Assembly: GCA_964636345.1 (NCBI GenBank)
Contig: CAZWRL010000033.1
Coordinates: 1-6,679 of the forward strand
DNA: 6,679 nucleotides
Reading direction: 5' to 3'
From: JBBTXJ01 sp964636345
GTDB taxonomy: Bacteria; Patescibacteriota; Patescibacteriia; Magasanikbacterales; JBBTXJ01
The notes under the pieces were generated by a model. It saw only the letters and a program-made list of their open reading frames with translations, was not told where the DNA came from and did no database searches. The first letter of the stretch is position 1. Each line of letters starts with the position of its first letter. Below are positions 1-5,763 of this stretch, piece after piece. The position numbers and the translations under genes were made by a program.

Positions 1-732
1 CAAAAACATTTTTTGTTTTTGGTATCCTGACACCCGCGCAAAACTGCGACCCACATGATCTACGCATTTTGCCTCGGGCGTATACCACACTTCCCAACCC
101 GCGCTCCGCATACGCTTGCAAAAATCCACTTCTTCAAACCAGATAAAAAATCGTTCATCCAACAGACCAACGCGGAGCGCCGCGCGGCGAATCATAAAAA
201 ATGAACCGCGCACCGAATCAACGCGCGCTGGTTTGGTGTAATCAAAATCGCGCATGAGATAGTTATTAAGCACGCGCGGAAAAAAATGTGGCAATTTCAA
301 AATAATCGCGAGCTGGTTCCAGAGCCCCGGAAACCGCCGCACATGCGGCACGGTTTCACCGGTGTCGGTCACAAGATGACAACCCGCCACTCCGGCACGC
401 GGATGCGCGCCCATCCACCGAACCATCGTGGCAAGCGTCTCTGGAAAAACGCGCATATCGGGATTCAGAAGCAAAACGTAACGGCCGCGCGCTTGTTCAA
501 TGGCCTGATTATTCGCCCGCGCAAAACCCTCATTGGTAGTATTCAAAAAAACGCGCAGGCGCGATTCGCGCATAGCCCACGCGCGGAGCATGTCCGGCGT
601 ACCGTCGGTTGACGCGTTATCAACCACCAGCACTTCAAACGTGAGAGCACTTTGGCTCGCAAAAATTGCCTCAAGAGATTCCTTGAGGTGCTCTTTGACG
701 TTCCAGCTGACGGTAACAATAGAGAGATCCAT
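1..732 (-). CDS. Family 2 glycosyltransferase, rhamnosyltransferase-like (partial, C-terminus beyond window)
   Basis: Probable GT-A fold transferase that moves a sugar from a nucleotide-sugar donor onto a cell-surface glycan at the cytoplasmic membrane. The 244 visible residues stay open to base 1, so the end is missing. Seen: N-terminal LSIVTVSWN strand, VDNASTDGT (38-45) for nucleotide binding, NEGFARANNQAI (67-78), LLLNPDM (87-93) at the DxD position, VRGSFFMIRR (174-183), and FFIWFEEVDFCKRMRSAGW (195-213), whose acidic residues are where this family places the catalytic base. This pattern is typical of WbbL/RfbF-like rhamnosyltransferases, but the sugar cannot be read from sequence. An in-frame TAG two codons upstream fixes the ATG at 732 as the first possible start. 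There is no clear Shine-Dalgarno, and a hairpin ends only five bases before the start. It follows an RmlD-like gene, which supports surface polysaccharide synthesis. Confidence 0.9.
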   Translation of the reverse strand, partial: MDLSIVTVSWNVKEHLKESLEAIFASQSALTFEVLVVDNASTDGTPDMLRAWAMRESRLRVFLNTTNEGFARANNQAIEQARGRYVLLLNPDMRVFPETLATMVRWMGAHPRAGVAGCHLVTDTGETVPHVRRFPGLWNQLAIILKLPHFFPRVLNNYLMRDFDYTKPARVDSVRGSFFMIRRAALRVGLLDERFFIWFEEVDFCKRMRSAGWEVWYTPEAKCVDHVGRSFARVSGYQKQKMFL

Positions 733-737
733 ATACT

Positions 738-767
738 AAAAAGCGCTGGTACCTTACCATGCTTTTT
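738..767 (-). terminator. Intrinsic terminator-like hairpin between the SDR gene and the glycosyltransferase
   Basis: On the minus strand AAAAAGC pairs with GCTTTTT (7 bp). After a small internal loop (A against GC), TGGTA pairs with TACCA (5 bp) around an AGG loop. A T-tract follows the stem on both strands, so it could stop transcription in either direction. It sits 30 nt after the SDR stop codon, the expected place for a terminator. It is also only 5 nt before the glycosyltransferase ATG, so if that gene is cotranscribed the hairpin would lie in its leader. Termination is inferred from structure only. Confidence 0.6.
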
Positions 768-779
768 TCTTCGTGACAA
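751..779 (-). promoter_or_regulatory. Candidate promoter for the glycosyltransferase
   Basis: On the minus strand TTGTCA (774-779; five of six matches to TTGACA) lies 17 nt before TAAGGT (751-756). TAAGGT is a weak -10, but a TG one base upstream makes it an extended -10. Transcription would start near 744, inside the hairpin at 738-767, giving a leader of about 12 nt. This could restart transcription after the terminator. The -10 is poor and the match may be chance. Confidence 0.3.
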
Positions 780-797
780 TGCCGGGCACACGGCCGT

Positions 798-1724
798 TTA
801 TTCTGATGAGACCAATGAAAGTTTTCGGTTGGTTTCTTCACTGGTGCGCGCAAGCGCCGCGCGTCCTTCATCCGTTTGCAAGCGTTCTTTAAATTGATAC
901 AACATCTCGCGCAATCGCTCATGAATATCTGTGAGCGTGATGCCGAGCATAGCCAATTTCTCGCCCGAGAGCACGCAATCAACGCGCTTGGCAAGTGTCA
1001 TGGCGTTCAGCACATCTTTAGAAATTTTTTCAATCACCATGTCGGGCTTGATGATCTCTTTCAACAAGAGCGCAATTTCATACGGCGTAATGATTCCCGG
1101 ATTCACCACATTATACGTTCCCGTGGCACCACGCGCCACGAGCGTATCAGTCACGGTCATCAAATCTTCCACGATGGTACACGAATTTGCCGTGTCAATA
1201 AAGGTGCGATAGGTCAGGAGTTTCGTAACCGCGTTCCGCGGCGAAACCATTGCGGAAAGCAGTTGCCGCGGCCGCAAAATCAACACCTTCAAACCGTGAC
1301 GGCGCGCGAGATCTTCCAAAAGATTCTCCGCCCACACTTTCGTCCACGAATAAAAACAGAGCGGCGCAACCGGATCATTTTCTTTCCACATATCATCACG
1401 CGTTTTACTTTCCTGCACGCATCCCGATGACAGATGCACAAGATACACACCCGCTTCCGCGCACGCGGCGCCGATATTCGCCGCGCCGAGCGTGTTGATA
1501 TCAAAAGCCGTCAACTTATTTTGTTCACACCAATCAATGTTGGTCTTGGCCGCCACGTTAATCACCACGTCCGGCTTGGCATTGTGCACCATCATGCGCA
1601 CGCCGGCGCTGTCGCGAATATCAACGTCAGGCGCCACTACGGTCACGCCGCGCGTAAAAAAATAGTCACGATAAAACGTGCCCAATTGTCCATGACCAAA
1701 AATAAGAATGCTCCCGGGCTGCAT
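798..1724 (-). CDS. Extended short-chain dehydrogenase, RmlD-like sugar-nucleotide reductase/epimerase
   Basis: A 308-residue NAD(P)-dependent enzyme, probably acting on a nucleotide sugar in the cytoplasm. Seen: Rossmann glycine motif GHGQLG (10-15) after strand SILIF; VVINVAAKTNIDWCE (53-67), matching the RmlD VINAAAYTxVDxxE segment; SS at 99-100; YSWTK (125-129), the catalytic YxxxK; and RPRQLL (151-156). The spacing and the GxGxLG motif favour the dTDP-4-dehydrorhamnose reductase (RmlD) group. However, the usual STDYVFDG stretch is replaced by SSGCVQES, so the substrate is uncertain and no gene symbol is given. The last 30 or so residues form a charged helical tail beyond the usual fold. 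A TTG eight codons upstream is possible, but the ATG at 1724 has AGGA nine bases before it and begins just before the first beta strand. It lies 33 nt after the TSP3 gene and ahead of a glycosyltransferase, consistent with making or modifying a donor sugar. Confidence 0.85.
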   Translation of the reverse strand: MQPGSILIFGHGQLGTFYRDYFFTRGVTVVAPDVDIRDSAGVRMMVHNAKPDVVINVAAKTNIDWCEQNKLTAFDINTLGAANIGAACAEAGVYLVHLSSGCVQESKTRDDMWKENDPVAPLCFYSWTKVWAENLLEDLARRHGLKVLILRPRQLLSAMVSPRNAVTKLLTYRTFIDTANSCTIVEDLMTVTDTLVARGATGTYNVVNPGIITPYEIALLLKEIIKPDMVIEKISKDVLNAMTLAKRVDCVLSGEKLAMLGITLTDIHERLREMLYQFKERLQTDEGRAALARTSEETNRKLSLVSSE

Positions 1725-1733
1725 ACGGGTGTA

Positions 1734-1737
1734 TCCT
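1734..1737 (-). promoter_or_regulatory. Ribosome binding site deciding the SDR start
   Basis: AGGA on the minus strand, nine bases before the ATG at 1724. It supports that ATG over the in-frame TTG at 1748, which would put this site inside the coding region. Confidence 0.55.
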
Positions 1738-1757
1738 AAACGGCACAACGTAAAACG

Positions 1758-3446
1758 TCAAGATTTTTTGCGGCGACTCTTGGTGGCGGCCTTTTCCGCA
1801 AGACCTGACTTTTCTGCTCGTTCCTCTTCAAGAATCTCCTCAATTTCATCTTCTTCCTGCTTCCACACTACCTCCGGCTCTCCAATTTCCGCGAGCCGCT
1901 TGCGATAGATAGCAAACGCGCCAAACCCAAGCGCGGCGAGTGAAAACGCAAACGCCAAAAGCAATAACATGGTGCGAAGTAATTGTTCGGTTTCGTACAG
2001 CGGAGCGGCATCATCGCCATCTTTTACTCCATCGCCATCCGTGTCCGGATTGGTGGGATCCGTGCGGCGTTCAAGCTCCTTGCCGTCCTGCACGCCATCA
2101 TCATCCGTATCCGCTTTTGCGGGATTGGTATTGGTAATTAATACCTCTTCGCCATCCGGAATGGCGTCATCATCACTGTCCGCTTTTAATGGGTTTGCTC
2201 CTTTGTCTTGTTCCTCCTTGTCATTCAAACCATCCGCATCGGTGTCTGCTTTTTTAGGATCAGTTTTTGCCGCGATTTCCACCTCGTCAGGTATTCCATC
2301 GTTATCGTCGTCAAGGTCGGCGTTATCGCCGATGCCGTCTTTGTCTGAATCAACGGATTCTTTGGGGTCTTTGGGAAACGCGTCCTGCCCATCCGGCACT
2401 TTGTCGCCATCAGTATCTGCTGAAAGCGGATCCGTGCCACCATCAACTTCTTCTTTATCATTCAAGCCGTCGCCATCGCTATCCGCCTTAATCGGATTGG
2501 TTCCTTTTTTCAATTCCAAACCGTCAGAAAGTCCATCGGCATCAGAATCGCTCTTGCTCGGATCCGTTCCCTTTTCAATCTCTTTACCATCGTCAATGCC
2601 GTCGCCGTCAGAATCAACCACCCTGGGATTACTACCGCGCTCCACTTCAGCGCCGTCTTTCACACCATCGCCATCAGAATCAGAACGATGAACATCGGTC
2701 TTAAATTCTTTTTCTTTCTCATCGCTCAAACCGTCATTATCATCATCGGGATCGCCGTTATCGCCGAGACCATCGCCGTCCGCGTCAGCCGATTCTTTAC
2801 CGTCAAGCGGAAACACATCGGTACCATCTTGCACGCCATCACCGTCAGTATCCGCCTTATTCGGATTGGTCTTTTTTGCGAGTTCATCTTTATCTTTAAT
2901 GCCATCGCCGTCGCTGTCCGCTTTTTTAGGATTACTCCCCACCTCCGCTTCTTTGGCGTCGTCCAAACCGTCATTATCATCATCAGTATCAACCTGATCG
3001 CCCATGTCATCGCCGTCAGTGTCAGTGTCCACAAAATAATTGGTTTTAAGCGCCGCGCCGCCGGGTGTTAATTGCGCATCCGTCACGGAAATGGTTTTGC
3101 CCGCAAGATCAATGGCCTGCGCGCTTAAAAAAGCAAGCGTGATTTCGTGGTCGCCGGGTGTTGCTTTCCACAAAAGCGAAACCTGCTTGGCTTGCTCAAA
3201 ATCAACGGAAACGGCGGTTGACCCAAGCAGTGTTTTATTATCAGAAAACCCAACAACGCCGTCCAATTTTTGGTAGGAATTATTGACGATGACGGTCAAA
3301 ACCTTCACCTCGTCATCGGCAAAAAAAACATCCTGTGAAAACCACACTCCGGCGGACGGCACAAAACCCACCGGCGCCGCGAAGGCCGGAGTGGTAAATA
3401 AGAATGCGAGTGCCGCGCCAAGCGCTACTCGATGCAATGTACCCAT
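1758..3446 (-). CDS. TSP3-repeat surface protein: signal peptide, beta domain, Ca2+-binding stalk, C-terminal membrane anchor
   Basis: A 562-residue type I membrane protein; a calcium-stiffened surface stalk or adhesin is inferred. Residues 1-23 are a signal peptide with probable cleavage at AFA|AP. Residues 24-139 look like an Ig/CARDB-like beta sandwich (VKVLTVIVNNS, then GVVGFSDNKTLLG). Residues 142-488 hold 17 aspartate-rich thrombospondin type 3 units of the form DxDGDGxxDxxE...GTDPxxA, whose aspartates are expected to bind Ca2+. Residues 489-513 are one membrane helix, followed by YRKR, which places the tail in the cytoplasm. The tail has an acidic helix (EEDEIEEILEEE, 531-542) and a basic end (SRRKKS). 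The ATG shares one base with the MBL stop (TAATG), so translation may be coupled. The nearest AGGAG is about 19 bases away, too far for normal use, while an extended -10 lies 7 bases upstream. The ligand and biological role are unknown. Confidence 0.9.
   Translation of the reverse strand: MGTLHRVALGAALAFLFTTPAFAAPVGFVPSAGVWFSQDVFFADDEVKVLTVIVNNSYQKLDGVVGFSDNKTLLGSTAVSVDFEQAKQVSLLWKATPGDHEITLAFLSAQAIDLAGKTISVTDAQLTPGGAALKTNYFVDTDTDGDDMGDQVDTDDDNDGLDDAKEAEVGSNPKKADSDGDGIKDKDELAKKTNPNKADTDGDGVQDGTDVFPLDGKESADADGDGLGDNGDPDDDNDGLSDEKEKEFKTDVHRSDSDGDGVKDGAEVERGSNPRVVDSDGDGIDDGKEIEKGTDPSKSDSDADGLSDGLELKKGTNPIKADSDGDGLNDKEEVDGGTDPLSADTDGDKVPDGQDAFPKDPKESVDSDKDGIGDNADLDDDNDGIPDEVEIAAKTDPKKADTDADGLNDKEEQDKGANPLKADSDDDAIPDGEEVLITNTNPAKADTDDDGVQDGKELERRTDPTNPDTDGDGVKDGDDAAPLYETEQLLRTMLLLLAFAFSLAALGFGAFAIYRKRLAEIGEPEVVWKQEEDEIEEILEEERAEKSGLAEKAATKSRRKKS
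1983..3023 (-). repeat. Coding region of 17 TSP3-type repeats (22-residue units with 13-residue breaks)
   Basis: The repeat is protein-level (residues 142-488). Most units are exactly 22 residues; one is 23 (423-445) and the last is cut at about 21. Three short 13-residue units (142-154, 221-233, 366-378) are each followed by a unit starting DDDNDG or its equivalent. Three blocks result, at 142-220, 221-365 and 366-488. The first two end in a unit carrying FPLDGKES or FPKDPKES, and the third ends with AAPLYETE before the membrane helix. Codon choice differs between units, so this is an old, diverged array rather than a recent DNA tandem duplication. Confidence 0.85.
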
Positions 3447-4279
3447 TACGGATAGTATACCACATCTCCTTCAAGATCGGTACGGCGGACAGTCGCGCCC
3501 GCCCGTTCTAAGCGGTGAAGCACCCGTTCCGTCGGATGGCCGTATTTGTTGTTCTTGCCCGCGGAAATAACTGCTATTTCCGGCGCAACCGCATCTAAAA
3601 ACTCTTGAAGTGATGATGTATTGCTCCCGTGATGACCCGCTTTCAAAATTTGCGCGCGGAGCCGCGCGCCGTATTCTTGCGCCAAATGGCGTTCCAATGC
3701 TTCTTCCGCATCGCCCGTCAACAGCGCGGAAAGCGTTCCATGCTGAACGCGTATAACCACGGATGTATTGTTATCGTTTGCTTTTTCATTGGCCACCGGA
3801 TGATCCGGATAGAATACGTCAATCACCGTTTTGCCGATGTCATGCCGCACCGCGCGATCTATCACGCGCACCTCCGCGCCCTCGCGCGCAATCGCCTCTT
3901 TAAATACCTGCCACTGCGGATCGTTTGCGTTATCCCTCCCCGTCCACCATACGCGCTCCACGCGATAACGATCCAGCACATCAATACATCCGAGATAATG
4001 ATCCAAGTCCGGATGCGTAATCACGAGATACTCAATAGTGCGATCAAAAAACGGCAACTGCCGCCCCAGTCCTTGGAGCACCACACGCGACGGGCCGCAA
4101 TCAACCAGCATCTGCATTTTTGAATCAAAACTGATAAGCGTGCCATCGCCTTGCCCCACATCAAGAAACGCCAAACGAAAACCGCCGCGTGTCTCGCGCG
4201 TGACGATAAAAAGCGCCGCCAGCACCATCACAAGGAGGCCGGCGACAACAACGGTAAGCGTTTTTTCAAAAGAAACCAT
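3446..4279 (-). CDS. ComEC-type metallo-beta-lactamase domain protein (DNA-uptake nuclease domain)
   Basis: A 277-residue protein matching the C-terminal MBL domain of ComEC/Rec2, the proposed nuclease that degrades the strand not imported during DNA uptake. Residues 7-27 are a membrane helix, which would place the domain outside the cytoplasm beside the channel. Seen: FLDVGQGDG (38-46), the ComEC hallmark; VDCGPS (59-64); THPDLDHYLG (88-97), giving the H89/D91/D93/H94 metal motif; NDNNTSVVIRV (168-178); LTGDAEE (187-193) with metal ligand D190; KAGHHGSN (213-220) with H216; and SAGKNNKYGHP (239-249) with H248. All expected metal ligands appear present. The ATG at 4279 has GGAG seven bases upstream; a GTG at 4312 is less likely. 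It overlaps the channel gene by 52 nt in the -1 frame at an A6 run, so it may also be made as a fusion with ComEC. Its stop overlaps the next start. Confidence 0.92.
   Translation of the reverse strand: MVSFEKTLTVVVAGLLVMVLAALFIVTRETRGGFRLAFLDVGQGDGTLISFDSKMQMLVDCGPSRVVLQGLGRQLPFFDRTIEYLVITHPDLDHYLGCIDVLDRYRVERVWWTGRDNANDPQWQVFKEAIAREGAEVRVIDRAVRHDIGKTVIDVFYPDHPVANEKANDNNTSVVIRVQHGTLSALLTGDAEEALERHLAQEYGARLRAQILKAGHHGSNTSSLQEFLDAVAPEIAVISAGKNNKYGHPTERVLHRLERAGATVRRTDLEGDVVYYP
3454..3462 (-). promoter_or_regulatory. Extended -10 promoter candidate for the TSP3 gene (possibly leaderless)
   Basis: TGGTATACT on the minus strand is an extended -10 (TGn plus TATACT) within the last codons of the MBL gene. 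The hexamer ends at 3454, so the predicted start is A3447, one base before the TSP3 ATG. The 11-mer TGGTATACTAT recurs at the recombinase promoter (6628-6638). No good -35 was identified. The match could be coincidental, since the bases also encode the end of the MBL protein (VVYYP). Confidence 0.4.
4217..4267 (-). other. Candidate -1 frameshift site (or indel) joining the ComEC channel and MBL frames
   Basis: In the comEC frame the minus strand reads TTG AAA AAA CGC; the A run is 4261-4266. One base back, the frame reads GAA AAA ACG, which is the MBL frame. Sixteen bases after the run a GC-rich stem can form: CGCCGGC (4238-4244) with GCTGGCG (4217-4223), with one G-U pair. The second AAA can re-pair perfectly after a -1 slip, but the first cannot (GAA), so this is not a full X XXY YYZ heptamer like dnaX. 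An assembly or sequencing deletion in the homopolymer would look the same. The frame relation is seen directly; the mechanism is unresolved. Confidence 0.45.
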
Positions 4280-5763
4280 ACCAGTACTCCATACACGATA
4301 ACCATCAGCCACAATGGCAATCGCGCTTCAACCGAGGCAAACGGCAATCGCGCAAACAGTTCAACGATGTTAATAACATACGATAACAGCGCCCATGTCA
4401 GGCCAAACAAAACCTGCCCGAGAAGCAGCGCGATCCACGCGCCGATCACGGCCACAAATCCACCCAACATAATCCACGGAATGGCGAGGAGAATGGCCGT
4501 GTTCGCAATCGGCGCCACAACGGACACGCGCCCAAAATGATACATCATGAGCGGGAGCGTGAGCACAATCGCGCCGGTGGTTTCCGCAATCACCTGCCCA
4601 AGCCGCTTGGGGAGCCACGCAAAAAATCGTTCAAGATCCGGCGAAAGATATGTAAGCCCGATGACCGCCAAAAAAGATAACTGAAATCCCGCGTCAAACA
4701 ACAGCACAAACGGATTCACGAATGTCATGCCAACCGCCGCGGCAATAATAAGCGGCAGGGGCCGTGCGAGTCGCCCCACCTGTTTTGCGGTTAAACCAAG
4801 CATTCCCATCGCGGCCGCCCGCACCACGGACGCCTGCGCTCCCACCATAATTACAAAACTCGCAATGGCCGCGATCGCCAGCCAAAACGCCTTTTTGCGC
4901 GGAATCAAAACCGCCATGATCGCGAGCATCACCATGGAGGTGACAATCGTTATATTGTATCCGGAAATTGCGATGATGTGGCTGGTGCCGGTTTGCCTGA
5001 ACGATTCCTGCAGTTCCGCCGGAATGGTTGACCGCGCGCCATAGAGAAGGCCGCCGAGAAACGATGCGTGCGGCTCGGGCAAATTCTCGCCGATGGTTTT
5101 TTGCATCTTTTGTTTAAATCCAAGCAACGCTGTAATAGCGCGCGATCCGGGGCCTGCGCCAGCTCGGCCCGTCAGGGACCCACTTCGCTCTGCCATCCGT
5201 GTCCGCACCACGGCATTGTTACACATCACATAAATATCATCACGCCGGAGATAGCGATCGTACCTGAACCTGTCATCCTGAACTTGTTTCAGGATCCCCA
5301 AAGGCCTCTCCAATTTGCACGTCACCTCAACCGGCGTGCCGTACGGCATCACCGGATACCGATCCGTTTTCACGAGCACCCGTCCGCGATACGGAGCTTC
5401 GCTTTCAACGGTAAGCCATGTATGGTCCTCGCGTTCATCCGGTTCCGCCGCCACCCAACCCGCGAATGACCGATCTTCGTCGGTATAGGCTGCGATATGG
5501 TTGAGAGAAATGACCGGAAATGCCGCGTTCACCCTTCCCGCACCAAAAACCATGGCAATCGCGCAATATAACACGGTCCGCATCGTCCGCGATTTCCAAA
5601 ACACCACAAACGGTGGAAGCAAAACACCCAGCAACAAGATAAAAATAAAAAAACTCCTCCGTTCTTCTATTAACAATGACCCAACCCCCACACCAGTCAA
5701 AAACCACGCGCCATACAACATGAATCGCTTTGACGGCGAATCGGCAAAGAGCATATTAAACAT
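4228..5763 (-). CDS. comEC: ComEC/Rec2-family DNA uptake channel protein (DUF4131 plus competence domain)
   Basis: An inner-membrane channel that passes single-stranded DNA into the cytoplasm during natural transformation. From the ATG at 5763 it has 511 residues. Three membrane helices (about 14-31, 37-56, 63-78) precede a soluble OB-like DUF4131 region (about 85-190). The competence domain follows: FLGGLLYGARSTIP (235-248), SHIIAISGYNITIV (261-274), DAGFQLSFLAVIGL (357-370), LPLMMYHFGRVSVV (403-416) and closing helices. The C-terminal MBL domain of classical ComEC is absent from this frame but lies in the overlapping -1 frame. A palindromic repeat adds ILKQVQD at 157-163, and a Gly/Arg/Ser-rich linker lies at 190-207. 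The start is ambiguous: in-frame ATGs at 5835, 5802, 5763 and 5754. The upper two overlap conserved recombinase sequence. 5763 (overlapping the recombinase stop) and 5754 (just after it) fit best, though neither has a clear Shine-Dalgarno. Confidence 0.9.
   Translation of the reverse strand: MFNMLFADSPSKRFMLYGAWFLTGVGVGSLLIEERRSFFIFILLLGVLLPPFVVFWKSRTMRTVLYCAIAMVFGAGRVNAAFPVISLNHIAAYTDEDRSFAGWVAAEPDEREDHTWLTVESEAPYRGRVLVKTDRYPVMPYGTPVEVTCKLERPLGILKQVQDDRFRYDRYLRRDDIYVMCNNAVVRTRMAERSGSLTGRAGAGPGSRAITALLGFKQKMQKTIGENLPEPHASFLGGLLYGARSTIPAELQESFRQTGTSHIIAISGYNITIVTSMVMLAIMAVLIPRKKAFWLAIAAIASFVIMVGAQASVVRAAAMGMLGLTAKQVGRLARPLPLIIAAAVGMTFVNPFVLLFDAGFQLSFLAVIGLTYLSPDLERFFAWLPKRLGQVIAETTGAIVLTLPLMMYHFGRVSVVAPIANTAILLAIPWIMLGGFVAVIGAWIALLLGQVLFGLTWALLSYVINIVELFARLPFASVEARLPLWLMVIVYGVLVWFLLKKRLPLLSPASL
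4287..4290 (-). promoter_or_regulatory. Ribosome binding site of the MBL gene inside comEC
   Basis: GGAG on the minus strand, seven bases before the ATG at 4279 and within the 3' end of the channel gene. It allows independent translation of the MBL protein, whether or not a frameshift product is also made. Confidence 0.55.
5143..5196 (-). other. Atypical Gly/Arg/Ser-rich linker inside comEC
   Basis: This stretch encodes residues 190-207 of the channel protein, reading MAERSGSLTGRAGAGPGSR and similar. It sits between the OB-like region and the competence domain and does not resemble either. At DNA level it is GC-rich and contains an imperfect inverted repeat (GGGCC and GGCCC about 11 bases apart). 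It may be a second inserted repeat remnant or simply a flexible linker. Confidence 0.3.
5275..5295. repeat. Palindromic repeat unit inserted in frame in comEC
   Basis: A perfect inverted repeat: ATCCTGAA (5275-5282), five-base spacer CTTGT, then TTCAGGAT (5288-5295). It reads ILKQVQD in the channel protein, followed by DRFRY. The core TCATCCTGAACTTG...TTCAGGATC resembles short palindromic repeats I recall being scattered through many bacterial genomes, where they often read as KQVQDD-like peptides when in coding regions. It falls in a surface linker between the OB-like domain and the conserved RYDRYLRRDDIY segment, where an insertion could be tolerated. CCTGAAC also recurs just beside it at 5263-5269. 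Confidence 0.65.

Noticed and set aside
286..612. A 108-residue plus-strand reading frame
   Set aside because: Antisense to the glycosyltransferase, with arginine/histidine-rich composition typical of shadows of GC-rich coding DNA.
876..1430. A 184-residue plus-strand reading frame
   Set aside because: Fully antisense to the SDR enzyme, whose motifs are clear. The peptide shows no recognisable domain.
1969..2691. A 240-residue serine-rich plus-strand reading frame
   Set aside because: It is antisense to the TSP3 repeats: aspartate codons GAT/GAC read as ATC/GTC on the other strand, and a frame shift gives Ser/Pro-rich peptide. Stops are missing because of repeat composition.
1983..3023. CRISPR array or DNA satellite from the repeated TCGCCATC-like words
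   Set aside because: Spacing follows 22-residue protein units in one open frame, the bases diverge between units, and there are no constant repeats with unique spacers.
4261..4267. Classical X XXY YYZ slippery heptamer like dnaX
   Set aside because: In the channel frame the run reads G AAA AAA, so the first AAA would re-pair to GAA. Only a weaker single-tRNA slip is possible; kept as a candidate site, not as a proven heptamer.
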